A stretch of 64,000 nucleotides of DNA from Blautia hydrogenotrophica DSM 10507 (GCF_034356035.1 NZ_CP136423.1:1860001-1924000), one strand, 5' to 3'. Numbered from the stretch's first letter, positions 34,265 to 43,840 are shown. Numbers and translations: made by a program. Notes: generated by a model from the letters alone, not told the origin.

Positions 34265-35119
34265 TCATCCATCTTCCCGCTCAAAATCTTCCGGTAGTCT
34301 GCGATAGACAGACGGACTTTGTTTTCTGTACTTTTTAAACGCTTTGGAGAAGTACAGATTATTCTCAAACCCCACCGAATAGGCAATCGCAGAAACGGAC
34401 AGCTGCGTTTCCTTCAACAGACGACACGCCTGCTTCATTCGGTATTCCGACAAATACTCCTTCGGCGATTTTCCTGTGTGCATTTGAAAAGAGCGAAATA
34501 GATGACTGCGACTAATTCCCACATAGGCCGCCACATCTTCTATCGTAATCGGATAGGAGTAATTCGTCTCTATGTACTTCTGTGCCTGTTCCACATACAA
34601 CATTTGTATCTCTTTTCCCTGATCTTCTCTGTCATAATAGTGCATAAACACAGACAGAAGGCTGTACAGAGCACCCGTCATAGCCACCGACGCCTCATAG
34701 GTATTTCCTTTCAACTGATAGATTCTCTCCAACCCGCTACGCAGCTGCTCGTCTGGTATACAGCCTTTTTTAATGTAGGGCTTTTCTCTGGAAAATCCGG
34801 TATTCCGAATCACTGAACCGGCATCTGACCCCATAAAGCCTACCCAGGCATACTCCCATGGCTCTGCTTGATCTGCATAGTAATGTACCTCTTCTCCAGG
34901 ATAGAGGATGAACATATCTCCCACTCCCAAATACCAGGATTCCTGTCTTGCAGAATAATAACCGCTTCCTGACAAAATATAATGGATACAGTAGTGATCC
35001 CGTATTCCCGGTCCCCACTGGTATCCCGGTTCGCATTTCTGATACCCCACATTGTAAACGGAAAGTGCGTTTAAACGGTTTTCTTCAATTTTATACGAAT
35101 ACTTGTATGTTTCTGTCAT
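34265..35119 (-). CDS. AraC family transcriptional regulator
   Basis: 284-residue activator: N-terminal cupin-type sensing domain (about 15-150, with the GDMFILYPGEEVHYY segment) and a C-terminal double helix-turn-helix (about 180-280; VAAYVGISRSHLFRSFQ and IAYSVGFENNLYFSKAFKKY). The start at 35119 has AGGTGG five bases before. It is divergent from galK-galT, so it most likely senses galactose or a galactoside and activates those genes. That link is positional inference. Confidence 0.88.
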   Translation of the reverse strand: MTETYKYSYKIEENRLNALSVYNVGYQKCEPGYQWGPGIRDHYCIHYILSGSGYYSARQESWYLGVGDMFILYPGEEVHYYADQAEPWEYAWVGFMGSDAGSVIRNTGFSREKPYIKKGCIPDEQLRSGLERIYQLKGNTYEASVAMTGALYSLLSVFMHYYDREDQGKEIQMLYVEQAQKYIETNYSYPITIEDVAAYVGISRSHLFRSFQMHTGKSPKEYLSEYRMKQACRLLKETQLSVSAIAYSVGFENNLYFSKAFKKYRKQSPSVYRRLPEDFEREDG

Positions 35120-35186
35120 TTTTCCACCTGCCTTCTCGCTTCCATTATATCTCTTAACCAACCCTCAAACAACATTTTTACATAAT

Positions 35187-35232
35187 ATTGTACAGATTTT
35201 CAATGTACTCCCGTCTTTTTTACCTTTATAAT
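35187..35232 (+). promoter_or_regulatory. candidate galK promoter with direct repeats
   Basis: TATAAT at 35227-35232 with a weak TGTACT at 35204-35209 at 17 bp. Two direct copies of (A/T)TGTAC, 15 bp apart, overlap the -35 zone, the usual placement of AraC-type half sites. Confidence 0.4.
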
Positions 35233-35283
35233 AAAAATAGAAAATCTGGAACTTACACTCATATATTAGGAGGCGTACGAACT

Positions 35284-36456
35284 ATGAAACAAAGGCTGTA
35301 CGAAAAATTTGCCGGACTTTTCTCTGATGCCACAGATGCTCATTTTTATTTCTCACCCGGCCGTGTCAACCTGATCGGAGAACACACAGACTACAACGGC
35401 GGTCATGTCTTTCCCTGTACACTGACCTTAGGCACCTATGGAGTCGCCCGCAGACGCAATGACCGGCTGATGCATTTTTATTCCTGTAACTTATACAACA
35501 TAGGGATCGTAGAAGCTTCCTTAGATGATCTTACCAACAAAGACAGCTACCATTGGGCCAATTACCCCCTCGGAGTTGTCTGGGCTTTCGCCCAGAAAGG
35601 TTACAAGCTGAAACAAGGGTTTGACCTGGTGGTCTGGGGCAACATTCCCAAAGGGGCCGGTCTGTCTTCCTCCGCCTCTCTAGAAGTGCTAACCGGAGTC
35701 GTACTCGTAGATTTATTCGATATCCAGACACTTTCCCCCGTAGACCTGGCCTTGTTAGGGCAGTACTCTGAGAACAATTTTAACGACTGTAGCTGTGGCA
35801 TCATGGACCAATTCGCGGTCGCCATGGGAAAGAAAGATCACGCGATTTTCCTTGACACCAGCTCCTTGAACTATGAGTACGCACCTATTCAGCTCAAAGA
35901 CGCCAAAATCATCATCACGAACAGCAAAGTAAAGCACAGTCTGGTGAGTTCTGCCTACAACGACCGCTACCGGGAATGTGCGGAAGCCCTAGCAGACTTG
36001 AAGACGAAGCTTCCAATCTCCTCTCTAGGAGACCTCACACCGGAGGAATTCGAGAAAAACAAAGACTGTATCCGGGACGACCTGCACCGCAAACGGGCCA
36101 AACATGCTGTCTATGAGAATCAGCGCACCATCACCGCCGCTGCCGTCCTGAAAAAAGGCGACATCACACAATTTGGACAGCTAATGAACCAGTCTCACGT
36201 CTCCCTGCGGGACGACTATGAGGTGTCCTGCGAAGAGATTGATATTTTGACAGACCTGGCATGGAAGACACCTGGTGTCATCGGCTCCCGCATCACTGGC
36301 GGCGGATTCGGCGGCTGTACCGTCAGCCTGGTTAAAAACGAGGCGGTCAGCGCTTTCATTGAAACTATCAAAGACGCATACAGGGAAAAAACCGGATACG
36401 AGGCGGAATTTTACACCGTAGACATCGGAGACGGAGCTTCCCGCCTAGATGACTGA
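35284..36456 (+). CDS. galK: galactokinase
   Basis: Phosphorylates galactose at C1, first step of the Leloir pathway. 390-residue GHMP kinase: substrate motif GRVNLIGEHTDYNGG (about 19-33), nucleotide loop PKGAGLSSSASLE (about 122-134) and C-terminal GSRITGGGFGGC (about 337-348). The frame extends 32 codons upstream, but TTAGGAGG ten bases before the ATG at 35284 and homology to the family N-terminus fix the start. First gene of a galKT operon; galE is not here. Confidence 0.95.
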   Translation: MKQRLYEKFAGLFSDATDAHFYFSPGRVNLIGEHTDYNGGHVFPCTLTLGTYGVARRRNDRLMHFYSCNLYNIGIVEASLDDLTNKDSYHWANYPLGVVWAFAQKGYKLKQGFDLVVWGNIPKGAGLSSSASLEVLTGVVLVDLFDIQTLSPVDLALLGQYSENNFNDCSCGIMDQFAVAMGKKDHAIFLDTSSLNYEYAPIQLKDAKIIITNSKVKHSLVSSAYNDRYRECAEALADLKTKLPISSLGDLTPEEFEKNKDCIRDDLHRKRAKHAVYENQRTITAAAVLKKGDITQFGQLMNQSHVSLRDDYEVSCEEIDILTDLAWKTPGVIGSRITGGGFGGCTVSLVKNEAVSAFIETIKDAYREKTGYEAEFYTVDIGDGASRLDD

Positions 36457-36470
36457 GAGGAGGTTACAAA

Positions 36471-37964
36471 ATGTTATTTGAAGGAATCAAAAAATTAGTT
36501 CAATACGGAATTGACACGGGACTGATCCCCCGTTCAGAAAAGATTTATACCACTAACCAGTTGCTTTCTCTATTTCAGGAGGAGAACTATGAAGACGTCC
36601 CTTGCGACCTGGTACACCTCGAACTGGAAGAAATTCTCACGTGTCTTCTGGATGAAGCCGTCTCCCGGGGAATCATAGAAGACACCAGTACTTACCGAGA
36701 TTTGTTTGACGCTAAACTTATGAACTGTCTGTTGCCCCGTCCCGCCCAGATTCAGCAGGAATTTCAAACAAGATACCAACAGTCCCCTTTGGCAGCCACG
36801 GAATATTACTATAAGCTCAGCCAGGACAGCGACTACATCCGCCGTTACCGAATCAAAAAAGATCAGAAATGGAAAGTGAACACTGAGTATGGCTCTCTAG
36901 ACATCACCATTAACCTGTCTAAGCCGGAAAAAGACCCAAAGGCAATCGCAGCAGCCGGCAAGGCAAAGTCCTCCACCTACCCCAAATGTCTGCTCTGTAT
37001 GGAAAACGAGGGATACGCTGGAAGAGTTAACCATCCTGCCCGGGACAATCACCGAATCATACCGCTGACGCTGGACGGCAGAGAATGGGGCTTTCAGTAC
37101 TCCCCCTATGTCTATTACAACGAACACTGCATCGTCTTCAATGGCGAGCATGTCCCCATGAAAATTGACAGGCACACCTTCACCAGATTGTTTGATTTTA
37201 TCAAACTGTTCCCTCACTATTTTCTTGGTTCCAACGCAGACCTTCCCATCGTAGGTGGTTCCATCCTCAGCCACGACCATTTCCAGGGCGGCCATTACAC
37301 CTTTGCCATGGCAAAAGCTCCCATCGTCAGACCGTTCACTGTGGTCGGATACGAAGAAATTGAGGCCGGCATTGTAAAATGGCCGCTCTCCGTAATCCGC
37401 CTACGGGGAATTGACACAGACCGGCTCACCTCCCTGGCCGACCATATCCTGAAAAACTGGCGTGGTTACACCGATGAGACTGCCTTTATCTTTGCCGAGA
37501 CAGATGGGGTTCCCCACAATACCATTACACCAATTGCCCGCAAAAATGGAGAGCTGTATGAGCTGGACCTGGTGCTGCGCAACAATATCACCACCGATGA
37601 ACATCCTCTGGGGGTCTTTCATCCCCACGAAGCTCTTCACCACATCAAGAAGGAAAATATCGGTCTGATCGAGGTGATGGGACTGGCCGTTCTTCCTAGC
37701 CGTCTGAAGCATGAAATGGACCTGCTGGCAAAATATATCCTCGAAGGTAAAGATCTCCGAAGCAATCCTGATCTTCTCAAACATGCCGACTGGGTGGAAG
37801 AATTTCTCCCTTCCTACCCTACTGTCACAGAGGAAAATGTTCAGCAGATCTTACAACAGGAAATCGGCAAAGTATTTTGCCGTGTCTTAGAAGACGCCGG
37901 CGTATACAAATATACTCCTGAGGGCACCGAAGCTTTTCTGCGCTTTATCCGTACCCTCTCTTAA
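36471..37964 (+). CDS. galT: UDP-glucose--hexose-1-phosphate uridylyltransferase (GalT, Firmicutes type)
   Basis: Second Leloir enzyme, exchanging galactose-1-phosphate with UDP-glucose. The 497 residues match the long GalT branch of Firmicutes. Seen: a CLLCMENEGYAGR zinc-like/UDP region (about 179), NHPARDNHRIIPL (about 189-201), and the active-site histidine motif SHDHFQGG (about 264-271). GAGGAGG precedes the ATG, 15 bp after galK. The hairpin at 37985-38018 ends the operon. Confidence 0.95.
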   Translation: MLFEGIKKLVQYGIDTGLIPRSEKIYTTNQLLSLFQEENYEDVPCDLVHLELEEILTCLLDEAVSRGIIEDTSTYRDLFDAKLMNCLLPRPAQIQQEFQTRYQQSPLAATEYYYKLSQDSDYIRRYRIKKDQKWKVNTEYGSLDITINLSKPEKDPKAIAAAGKAKSSTYPKCLLCMENEGYAGRVNHPARDNHRIIPLTLDGREWGFQYSPYVYYNEHCIVFNGEHVPMKIDRHTFTRLFDFIKLFPHYFLGSNADLPIVGGSILSHDHFQGGHYTFAMAKAPIVRPFTVVGYEEIEAGIVKWPLSVIRLRGIDTDRLTSLADHILKNWRGYTDETAFIFAETDGVPHNTITPIARKNGELYELDLVLRNNITTDEHPLGVFHPHEALHHIKKENIGLIEVMGLAVLPSRLKHEMDLLAKYILEGKDLRSNPDLLKHADWVEEFLPSYPTVTEENVQQILQQEIGKVFCRVLEDAGVYKYTPEGTEAFLRFIRTLS

Positions 37965-37984
37965 TACTGGAATATTTTCATAAC

Positions 37985-38018
37985 AAAAGGCGGTACACGA
38001 TTCAGAACGTGTACCGCC
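37985..38018. terminator. terminator between galT and dnaJ-like genes
   Basis: Perfect 11-bp arms GGCGGTACACG / CGTGTACCGCC. The minus side has TTTTGTT, the plus side TCTCTT; it is probably bidirectional. Confidence 0.8.
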
Positions 38019-38037
38019 TCTCTTAGATCCACTGAGA

Positions 38038-38199
38038 TTATTCCATTAAAATCTTATGAATCCCCCGATTTTCCAGAAGACTCCGCACGATGCGCAACAG
38101 TTCCCGCTGGTGATAACCTGCCTGTGTCTGTTTTTCATGAAATACTGACTTACGCCACACCTTCCCTGCGCTTCTTTCCCTGCTTGCACACACTCTCAT
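38038..38199 (-). CDS. possible small ORF overlapping the dnaJ-like 3' end, 53 aa
   Basis: A 53-codon frame from an ATG at 38199, +1 relative to the dnaJ-like gene, passing its stop and ending 20 bp before the terminator. The last 30 residues (YHQRELLRIVRSLLENRGIHKI) look like a real amphipathic helix, whereas the part inside the dnaJ gene looks like an out-of-frame shadow. Either a frameshifted C-terminal extension of the DnaJ protein, a separate small gene, or chance. No good ribosome site. Confidence 0.25.
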   Translation of the reverse strand: MRVCASRERSAGKVWRKSVFHEKQTQAGYHQRELLRIVRSLLENRGIHKILME

Positions 38200-39103
38200 A
38201 CTCTCTTAATTTTTGTCTCTCTTCCGAGCTGAGAGCTCTCGGAACTTGAATCTGCACCGTCGCATATAAATCGCCTCGTATGGAAGAGTTCTTCATGGAC
38301 ACGATTCCTTTTCCTCTCAACCGAATCTTCGTCCCGGACTGAGTCCCCGCTTTGATCTGGCATCTTGCCTGACCATCCAAGGTCTGAATCAGCGCCTCGC
38401 CTCCGAACACAGCCGTCGTAAACGGAATCTCCACCGTTGTATACACATCCTGTCCCTCCCGGTGAAAGCCACGTTTTTCCTTTACTCTTACCTTCATCAG
38501 CAAATCCCCTGACTGACCGCCGGCGAATCCTGGTTCTCCTTTTCCCCGAAGTCGAATACTCTTTCCGTCCTCAATCCCTGCTGGAATGCAAACCTGCAAA
38601 GACTGCACTCTTCCGTCTGGCCGTTGGATACTGATAACTTTTTCGCACCCAAAAGCAGCCTCGTCAAAGCTGACTGTAACCTCCGTCCTCAGGTCTGCGC
38701 CCTTTCTGCCAGAATAGTCCTGCCGCTGAAATCCATTTTCTCTAAAATCCTCTCCATGAAAGAAACTGCCAAACATCTCTTTCAAGATATCATCCATACC
38801 CCCATTCTCATAATGGTATTCCTGATAATTCCCATTCTGTCCTCCAAACCCGCGATAAGTCCCTGAGCCACCTTCCTCGAAAGCCTCATGGCCGAACCGA
38901 TCATAAAGCGTCCTTTTTTCTGGGTCACTGAGTATGTTATACGCCTCTGTCACTTCCTTAAATCTTTGTTCCGCATTCCCATTCCCTGGGTTCGTATCTG
39001 GATGATATCTTTTCGCCAGTTTTCTATAAGCTTTCTTTAAAGTCTTTTCATCTGCACTTCTGTCAACGCCAAGAACCTCATAATAATCTTTCTTTGCCGT
39101 CAT
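38150..39103 (-). CDS. DnaJ-like co-chaperone (CbpA type)
   Basis: 317 residues: J domain (1-70) with the HPD motif in KRYHPDTNPG that stimulates DnaK ATPase, a Gly/Phe/Asn-rich linker (about 72-125), and the two C-terminal beta-barrel substrate domains (PAGIEDGKSIRLRGKG and IKAGTQSGTKIRLRGKG). The four-repeat CxxCxGxG zinc finger of classical DnaJ is absent, so this is a type II protein such as CbpA. A true dnaJ next to dnaK is presumably elsewhere. GAGGGTGATG precedes the ATG. Confidence 0.92.
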   Translation of the reverse strand: MTAKKDYYEVLGVDRSADEKTLKKAYRKLAKRYHPDTNPGNGNAEQRFKEVTEAYNILSDPEKRTLYDRFGHEAFEEGGSGTYRGFGGQNGNYQEYHYENGGMDDILKEMFGSFFHGEDFRENGFQRQDYSGRKGADLRTEVTVSFDEAAFGCEKVISIQRPDGRVQSLQVCIPAGIEDGKSIRLRGKGEPGFAGGQSGDLLMKVRVKEKRGFHREGQDVYTTVEIPFTTAVFGGEALIQTLDGQARCQIKAGTQSGTKIRLRGKGIVSMKNSSIRGDLYATVQIQVPRALSSEERQKLREYESVCKQGKKRREGVA

Positions 39104-39193
39104 TTCACATCACCCTCATTTCTGTTTAAAGCTTCGCCGCCGAATTCTGTTCACACAATTTTCGGCAATTCCCCTCGCATTTCAATAAGGCAA

Positions 39194-39217
39194 CTCCCCC
39201 GAGTCGCCCCGGGGGAG
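39194..39217 (-). terminator. GC-rich hairpin downstream of the sulfotransferase gene
   Basis: CTCCCCCG / CGGGGGAG stem with an 8-base loop, about 115 bp past the stop; weak T tract, so only a possible terminator. Confidence 0.4.
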
Positions 39218-39331
39218 ATAGATCTAAAATGCTCAGGCAATCATTGTTATATGTGTAATATAACAAATATCTTTTTTGCTGTCAAGTCAGAAATTTTATC
39301 TGCAATCAAAGTCAGCTTTGTATACCGCCCA

Positions 39332-41101
39332 TTATGGCTCCAAAAACCAAAAATTTTCCATGGTGAGTTTAAAAGTACGGTATCCCTGCATCGTACACGT
39401 ATAAGCATACTCTCGAATCAGTTCCCCTTGACTGTCATATTCGCCAAAGACATTTGCCATTCCGCTGTTCACGATCCAATTGTCTGTGTTACTGGCAGGA
39501 GCTGCGTTAGAGACAATGCTAGAATATGGCACCTCAAAAGAGCTCTCCAACCGATATGACCGCTCATTCTCATCAATCTCATAGATATAGACCTGACTGC
39601 TGACTCCTTCGCCCCCATACAGTTCCGTACCCACAGAGTCATCCAAATCGGCTTCATAATCACGAGTATTCAAAGACCAAAAATTGTTATTGTACATCCG
39701 CAGTTCATAGACACCCGGCTCATTTTTCGCCCCTACATACTCGACGCTGTGCTGCCCATACTGAGGCACAAAATCCCCTTCTTTTGTCAGGCATAAGTCT
39801 GCATACGCAGTATCTTCCCAAAAAGCGCTGTCACCAACCAACCAGTCCAGACTTGGGCTATTATGTATACTCTGAACTTTTATAATCGTGGAGGTCTCTC
39901 TAGAAGAGACGACAAGACTGTCATTCTCCTGCATATACTGTAGTGTATTCAAATGAATCCAGTCTTCCTCCCCTGCCTGCCAGAAGAAATCATCGGCGGC
40001 AGAGACCGGGCGTGTCTCCTGCTCATAGTATTCGTTCATGATCTTTTTAAAATCCAAAAGCTCTGTCACCTCACCCGATTTCAAATCAATCTCCAACACC
40101 AAATCTTCCACATTCGCCGTATCTTCGTGTTCTGCCAGTGCCAGAATTTTCCCCTCTTTCGCCGGCTGAATGTCATGGTGCAACTGATATCCGTCCAAAG
40201 AATAAGTTTGAATCACTCTGCCTACCCCATCCATCCGGGCAAGTTTTGATGAGGACACACAAGTCAAAATTGTGCCGTCTCCCTGATCTAAAATTCGATC
40301 GAGACCATAGCCTTCCAGAACCATCTCATACCTCATCACTCCCTCATTGTCAAAAAAGAATCCATAACCTAGATATCCATTGGTTCGCATCATCGCGTAC
40401 AGACCGTCAGAGAGTCCTTCCACGCTCTCACCTTGCGTGTACTCCAACTGTGTGGGATATCCAGACTTGTTCTCAGGCATTGTAATCTCAAAAGAAACTT
40501 TTTTTCTCACGTTTCCCCAGGTACCTGTCATCGTCATGGTCACCTTGTTAGTCTTTCCTGGTACAAGTCCAATGATCTGAAATTCATGTTCTTTTGTATA
40601 TTCTTTTGCACTGCTATCTCTGGCAACGGCTGAGTAATCTAAGATTGAATCGTCTTCCACGGAAATCTTATAGCTTATTTTAGTGGCATAATCTGTGGTA
40701 AAGTAAAGATACAAGCCGTTGCTGCCAGTACCATAAGGATTCAACACAGCCAATGGGGCATCCGCATCCCAGTCAGTCCTAAATTCTTTCAGTGTCTCCA
40801 AGGTTCCTCTTAGCCGGTCCTGAACGTCCGTGTCATAATAAGTAAATCCTTCTTCCTCGATTTCAAATGGAACAAGCCGCAAAATAGGCAAGTCTGATTC
40901 CAGCCCCGCATCATTTAGTCGGACTTCCTCTTCCTCGTCTGTTCCCACCAAACTGCTGACTTCCTCCGACCAGTTATCTCTGATTGCCTGTTCCTGAGCT
41001 GTAAAATGCTTTGACACAACCATCACAATGAGCGGAATCAAAATCACGAGCAAAAGCGCCACAATCATTGCAATTTTTACCCTCTTTTTTCGGAACTTCA
41101 T
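39332..41101 (-). CDS. aryl-sulfate sulfotransferase (AssT-like), membrane-anchored
   Basis: 589 residues. An N-terminal basic segment and one membrane helix (about 10-30) anchor the protein outside the cell, followed by an N-terminal beta domain (about 95-215) and a six-bladed propeller that transfers sulfate between phenolic compounds without PAPS. Candidate catalytic histidines lie in YQLHHDIQ (about 307-314), DWIHLNT (about 384) and GQHSVEYV (about 452), and an SSRETSTIIKV motif follows the second. Substrates in gut anaerobes could be host or dietary phenol sulfates; this is inference. GAGGGGG precedes the ATG. Monocistronic. Confidence 0.85.
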   Translation of the reverse strand: MKFRKKRVKIAMIVALLLVILIPLIVMVVSKHFTAQEQAIRDNWSEEVSSLVGTDEEEEVRLNDAGLESDLPILRLVPFEIEEEGFTYYDTDVQDRLRGTLETLKEFRTDWDADAPLAVLNPYGTGSNGLYLYFTTDYATKISYKISVEDDSILDYSAVARDSSAKEYTKEHEFQIIGLVPGKTNKVTMTMTGTWGNVRKKVSFEITMPENKSGYPTQLEYTQGESVEGLSDGLYAMMRTNGYLGYGFFFDNEGVMRYEMVLEGYGLDRILDQGDGTILTCVSSSKLARMDGVGRVIQTYSLDGYQLHHDIQPAKEGKILALAEHEDTANVEDLVLEIDLKSGEVTELLDFKKIMNEYYEQETRPVSAADDFFWQAGEEDWIHLNTLQYMQENDSLVVSSRETSTIIKVQSIHNSPSLDWLVGDSAFWEDTAYADLCLTKEGDFVPQYGQHSVEYVGAKNEPGVYELRMYNNNFWSLNTRDYEADLDDSVGTELYGGEGVSSQVYIYEIDENERSYRLESSFEVPYSSIVSNAAPASNTDNWIVNSGMANVFGEYDSQGELIREYAYTCTMQGYRTFKLTMENFWFLEP

Positions 41102-41272
41102 ATGGTTTTTCCCCCTCTAACTTTCTCACATGATTTCTTTCATAATATCACAAGCACTTCCAATTCATCTACATTTTTTCTGTTTTTTCACATTCAGCCC
41201 GTCCGCTGCATACTCTATAGTATCGTTTATCACGCAGTTGAACCACTTCTGCCAATAAAGGAGGACCTATCT

Positions 41273-41503
41273 ATGAATTTATCAGACATAAAGCCCAGAC
41301 ACTACGGAATTGTCACTGGCTTTGCAAAAAGCTCACAGATACGCCGGCGTCTCCAAGACTTAGGAGTTATCCGCGGCACGAAAATAGAGTGTATCAGCAG
41401 GAGTCCTCTCGGAGATCCCAGCGCTTACCTAATCCGAAAGACGATCATTGCGCTACGCAGGGAAGACGCAGAACAAATTTATATCAGTGAGGTAGATCAA
41501 TGA
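41273..41503 (+). CDS. feoA: ferrous iron transport protein A
   Basis: 76-residue SH3-like cytosolic protein that assists FeoB. MNLSDIKPRHYGIV at the N-terminus and RRRLQDLGVIRGTKIE near 25 are typical. AAAGGAGG stands eight bases before the ATG at 41273; the frame is open far upstream without a ribosome site. Its stop overlaps the feoB start by four bases (ATGA), showing coupling. No Fur or DtxR box could be called with confidence. Confidence 0.94.
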   Translation: MNLSDIKPRHYGIVTGFAKSSQIRRRLQDLGVIRGTKIECISRSPLGDPSAYLIRKTIIALRREDAEQIYISEVDQ

Positions 41504-43578
41504 AAAGAATCATAGCGTTAGCTGGAAATCCCAATGTGGGAAAAAGTACAGTTTTCAACGCGCTCACCGGCATGAATCAGCACACAGGAAACTGGCCTGG
41601 AAAGACGGTGGAATGTGCTAAAGGAATCTACCGTCAGGAAGACGTTACCTATCAGCTTGTGGACCTTCCTGGCTGCTATTCCCTGCTGGCACACTCTGAG
41701 GAAGAAGAAATCGCCAGAGATTTTATCTGCTTTGAACATCCACAAGCCGTTGTCGCCGTTTGCGACGCAACCTGTCTGGAGAGGAATCTAAACCTAGTTC
41801 TGCAAATTATGGAAACTACCAGGCAGCTAGTGCTCTGTGTCAACCTGCTGGACGAGGCCAAAAAGAAAAAAGTAAAAGTAGACCTGGACCTGCTCTCGCA
41901 AGAGCTGAACATTCCCGTCGTCGGAACCGCGGCGCGGCAACAAAAAGGACTGGGAGATATTTTCACAGGCATCGCCTTGCTAAAAACCGGAAAATACGGA
42001 AAAAAAGAAGCGGTACACTATCCGCTCCCTCTGGAACATGCCATCCAAAAACTCCTAGAACCCCTTCAACAAACACTCGGCTCCCAATTAAACGCCCGCT
42101 GGGCCTGCATCCGTCTTTTAGAGGACTATGATAATTTTACACTTACTTTGAAACAAAAACTTGAGATTTCTCTGTCTGAGTATCCTGAGATCATCTCCCT
42201 TCTCACGGAAGTAAAAAAAGAGCTGGAAACACAGGGTTACACGACCGAGGTGATTCGGGATGTCATTGCTGAGAGTTTCATTCACCGCTGCGAGACCATC
42301 TGTAAAAAAGCAGTCACTTTTGAAGATGTACAGTATGCAAAGTTCGACCGGAAGCTAGACCACCTGTTCACCAGTAAAGCTACAGGATTTCCGATCATGT
42401 TTCTGCTGCTTTTTCTGATCTTTTGGCTCACCATCAGCGGAGCAAACTTTCCTTCTTCCCTTCTGTCATCCGGACTGTTCTGGGTCGAGGACCGGCTTGT
42501 AGATTTCGCAATTTCGATTCAGCTTCCCAAAGCCATCTACTCCCCGCTGATTTTTGGAATGTATCGGGTCCTAGCCTGGGTCGTCTCCGTGATGCTGCCC
42601 CCTATGGCAATCTTTTTTCCGCTTTTTACACTTCTAGAAGATTTCGGATACCTCCCCCGGGTAGCTTTTAATCTAGACCGCTGCTTCAAAAAATGCTGTG
42701 CCTGCGGAAAACAGGCCCTGACGATGTGTATGGGCTTTGGCTGCAACGCCGTGGGCGTCACTGGATGCAGAATCATAGATTCCCCCAGAGAGCGCATCAT
42801 AGCCATCCTCACCAACAGCTTGGTACCCTGTAATGGCAGATTTCCCACAATCCTAACCATCCTCTCACTTTTCATAGCCGGCGGTGCCACAGGGCTATCT
42901 GCCTCACTCCTTGGGGCTTTCTGTCTGGCCTTAGTCATTCTCCTGGGAATCTGCATGACCTTAGTGGCATCTAAAGTGTTATCCAAAACTCTCCTAAAGG
43001 GAATGCCTTCTTCTTTTACGCTAGAACTGCCTCCATACAGACGGCCGCAGATTGGAAAAGTAATCATCCGCTCCGTTTGCGACCGTACTTTGTTTGTGCT
43101 TGGCAGAGCCATCCTCATAGCTGCCCCTGCCGGTCTGCTGATCTGGATGACGGCAAACATCACCGTCGGCGGCACCGCCGTCTTAAATCACTGTGTAAAC
43201 TTTCTCGACCCCTTTGCCAGACTTTTGGGCCTGGACGGAGTAATTTTAATGGCTTTCCTCCTGGGAATGCCTGCCAACGAAATCGTGATTCCCATTATGT
43301 TGATGACCTACCTGGCAAAAGGAAGTCTGCTAGAGATGGAGGACCTGAACCTCATGCGCCAACTGCTCGTGGACAACGGCTGGACCTGGATTACCGCTGT
43401 AAGCACTGTGTTATTCTCGCTGATGCACTGGCCCTGTGGGACTACTCTTATGACCATCCACAAAGAGACACAGAGTCTGAAATGGACCTTCGTCTCCATC
43501 TTAGTACCCACACTGATGGGAATGAGCCTGTGCTTCTTATTCACAGCCTGTGCTCACTTCCTGATGGGGGTTCTTTGA
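41500..43578 (+). CDS. feoB: ferrous iron transport protein B
   Basis: 692-residue Fe(II) transporter: N-terminal G domain with GNPNVGKST (about 7-15), DLPGCYSL (about 53-60) and the NLLDEAKKK G4-like stretch, a helical GDI-like domain, then the membrane part from about residue 285 with two Gate domains and the FGCNAVGVTGCRI segment near 408 and GMPANEIVIP near 590. Full length and intact. It should supply iron to the many iron-sulfur enzymes encoded nearby. Confidence 0.95.
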   Translation: MKRIIALAGNPNVGKSTVFNALTGMNQHTGNWPGKTVECAKGIYRQEDVTYQLVDLPGCYSLLAHSEEEEIARDFICFEHPQAVVAVCDATCLERNLNLVLQIMETTRQLVLCVNLLDEAKKKKVKVDLDLLSQELNIPVVGTAARQQKGLGDIFTGIALLKTGKYGKKEAVHYPLPLEHAIQKLLEPLQQTLGSQLNARWACIRLLEDYDNFTLTLKQKLEISLSEYPEIISLLTEVKKELETQGYTTEVIRDVIAESFIHRCETICKKAVTFEDVQYAKFDRKLDHLFTSKATGFPIMFLLLFLIFWLTISGANFPSSLLSSGLFWVEDRLVDFAISIQLPKAIYSPLIFGMYRVLAWVVSVMLPPMAIFFPLFTLLEDFGYLPRVAFNLDRCFKKCCACGKQALTMCMGFGCNAVGVTGCRIIDSPRERIIAILTNSLVPCNGRFPTILTILSLFIAGGATGLSASLLGAFCLALVILLGICMTLVASKVLSKTLLKGMPSSFTLELPPYRRPQIGKVIIRSVCDRTLFVLGRAILIAAPAGLLIWMTANITVGGTAVLNHCVNFLDPFARLLGLDGVILMAFLLGMPANEIVIPIMLMTYLAKGSLLEMEDLNLMRQLLVDNGWTWITAVSTVLFSLMHWPCGTTLMTIHKETQSLKWTFVSILVPTLMGMSLCFLFTACAHFLMGVL

Positions 43579-43601
43579 TTTTTCCGTCCAAAAGTCAGCC
43601 T

Positions 43602-43641
43602 AAAAAGAGGCTCCCCGGACAAACCGAGGCGCCTCTTTCCT
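43602..43641. terminator. bidirectional terminator between feoB and the hydrogenase operon
   Basis: AAAAAGAGGC / GCCTCTTTCC stem with a 19-base, partly paired loop, between two convergent transcription units. Confidence 0.75.
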
Positions 43642-43649
43642 ATTATAAT

Positions 43650-43820
43650 CTAAATCTCGTCAATTGCCTTATTGGGGCAGACATCTATACAGTTCCCACA
43701 CTGTAAACACTTCCTGTAATTGATACAGAATTTTTTTTCTTCTTCTACAATCGCCTTGTTTGGGCACTCAGATTCACAGGCCCCACACTTTACACAGCGG
43801 TCTGTTATAACAAAAGCCAT
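43650..43820 (-). CDS. 2[4Fe-4S] ferredoxin, 56 aa
   Basis: Compact clostridial-type ferredoxin with two CxxCxxCxxxC motifs (C9, C12, C15, C19 and C38, C41, C44, C48), each followed by PNKAI. It carries low-potential electrons. AAGGTGAG precedes the ATG at 43820, 20 bp after the hydrogenase stop, so it ends the mobA/fdhD-fdhF-hydA operon. The natural inference is an electron-transfer subunit or soluble partner of the formate dehydrogenase/hydrogenase pair, in the role HycB-type subunits play in hydrogen-dependent CO2 reductase. Confidence 0.93.
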   Translation of the reverse strand: MAFVITDRCVKCGACESECPNKAIVEEEKKFCINYRKCLQCGNCIDVCPNKAIDEI

Positions 43821-43840
43821 AAATTCTCACCTTGCCTTTC

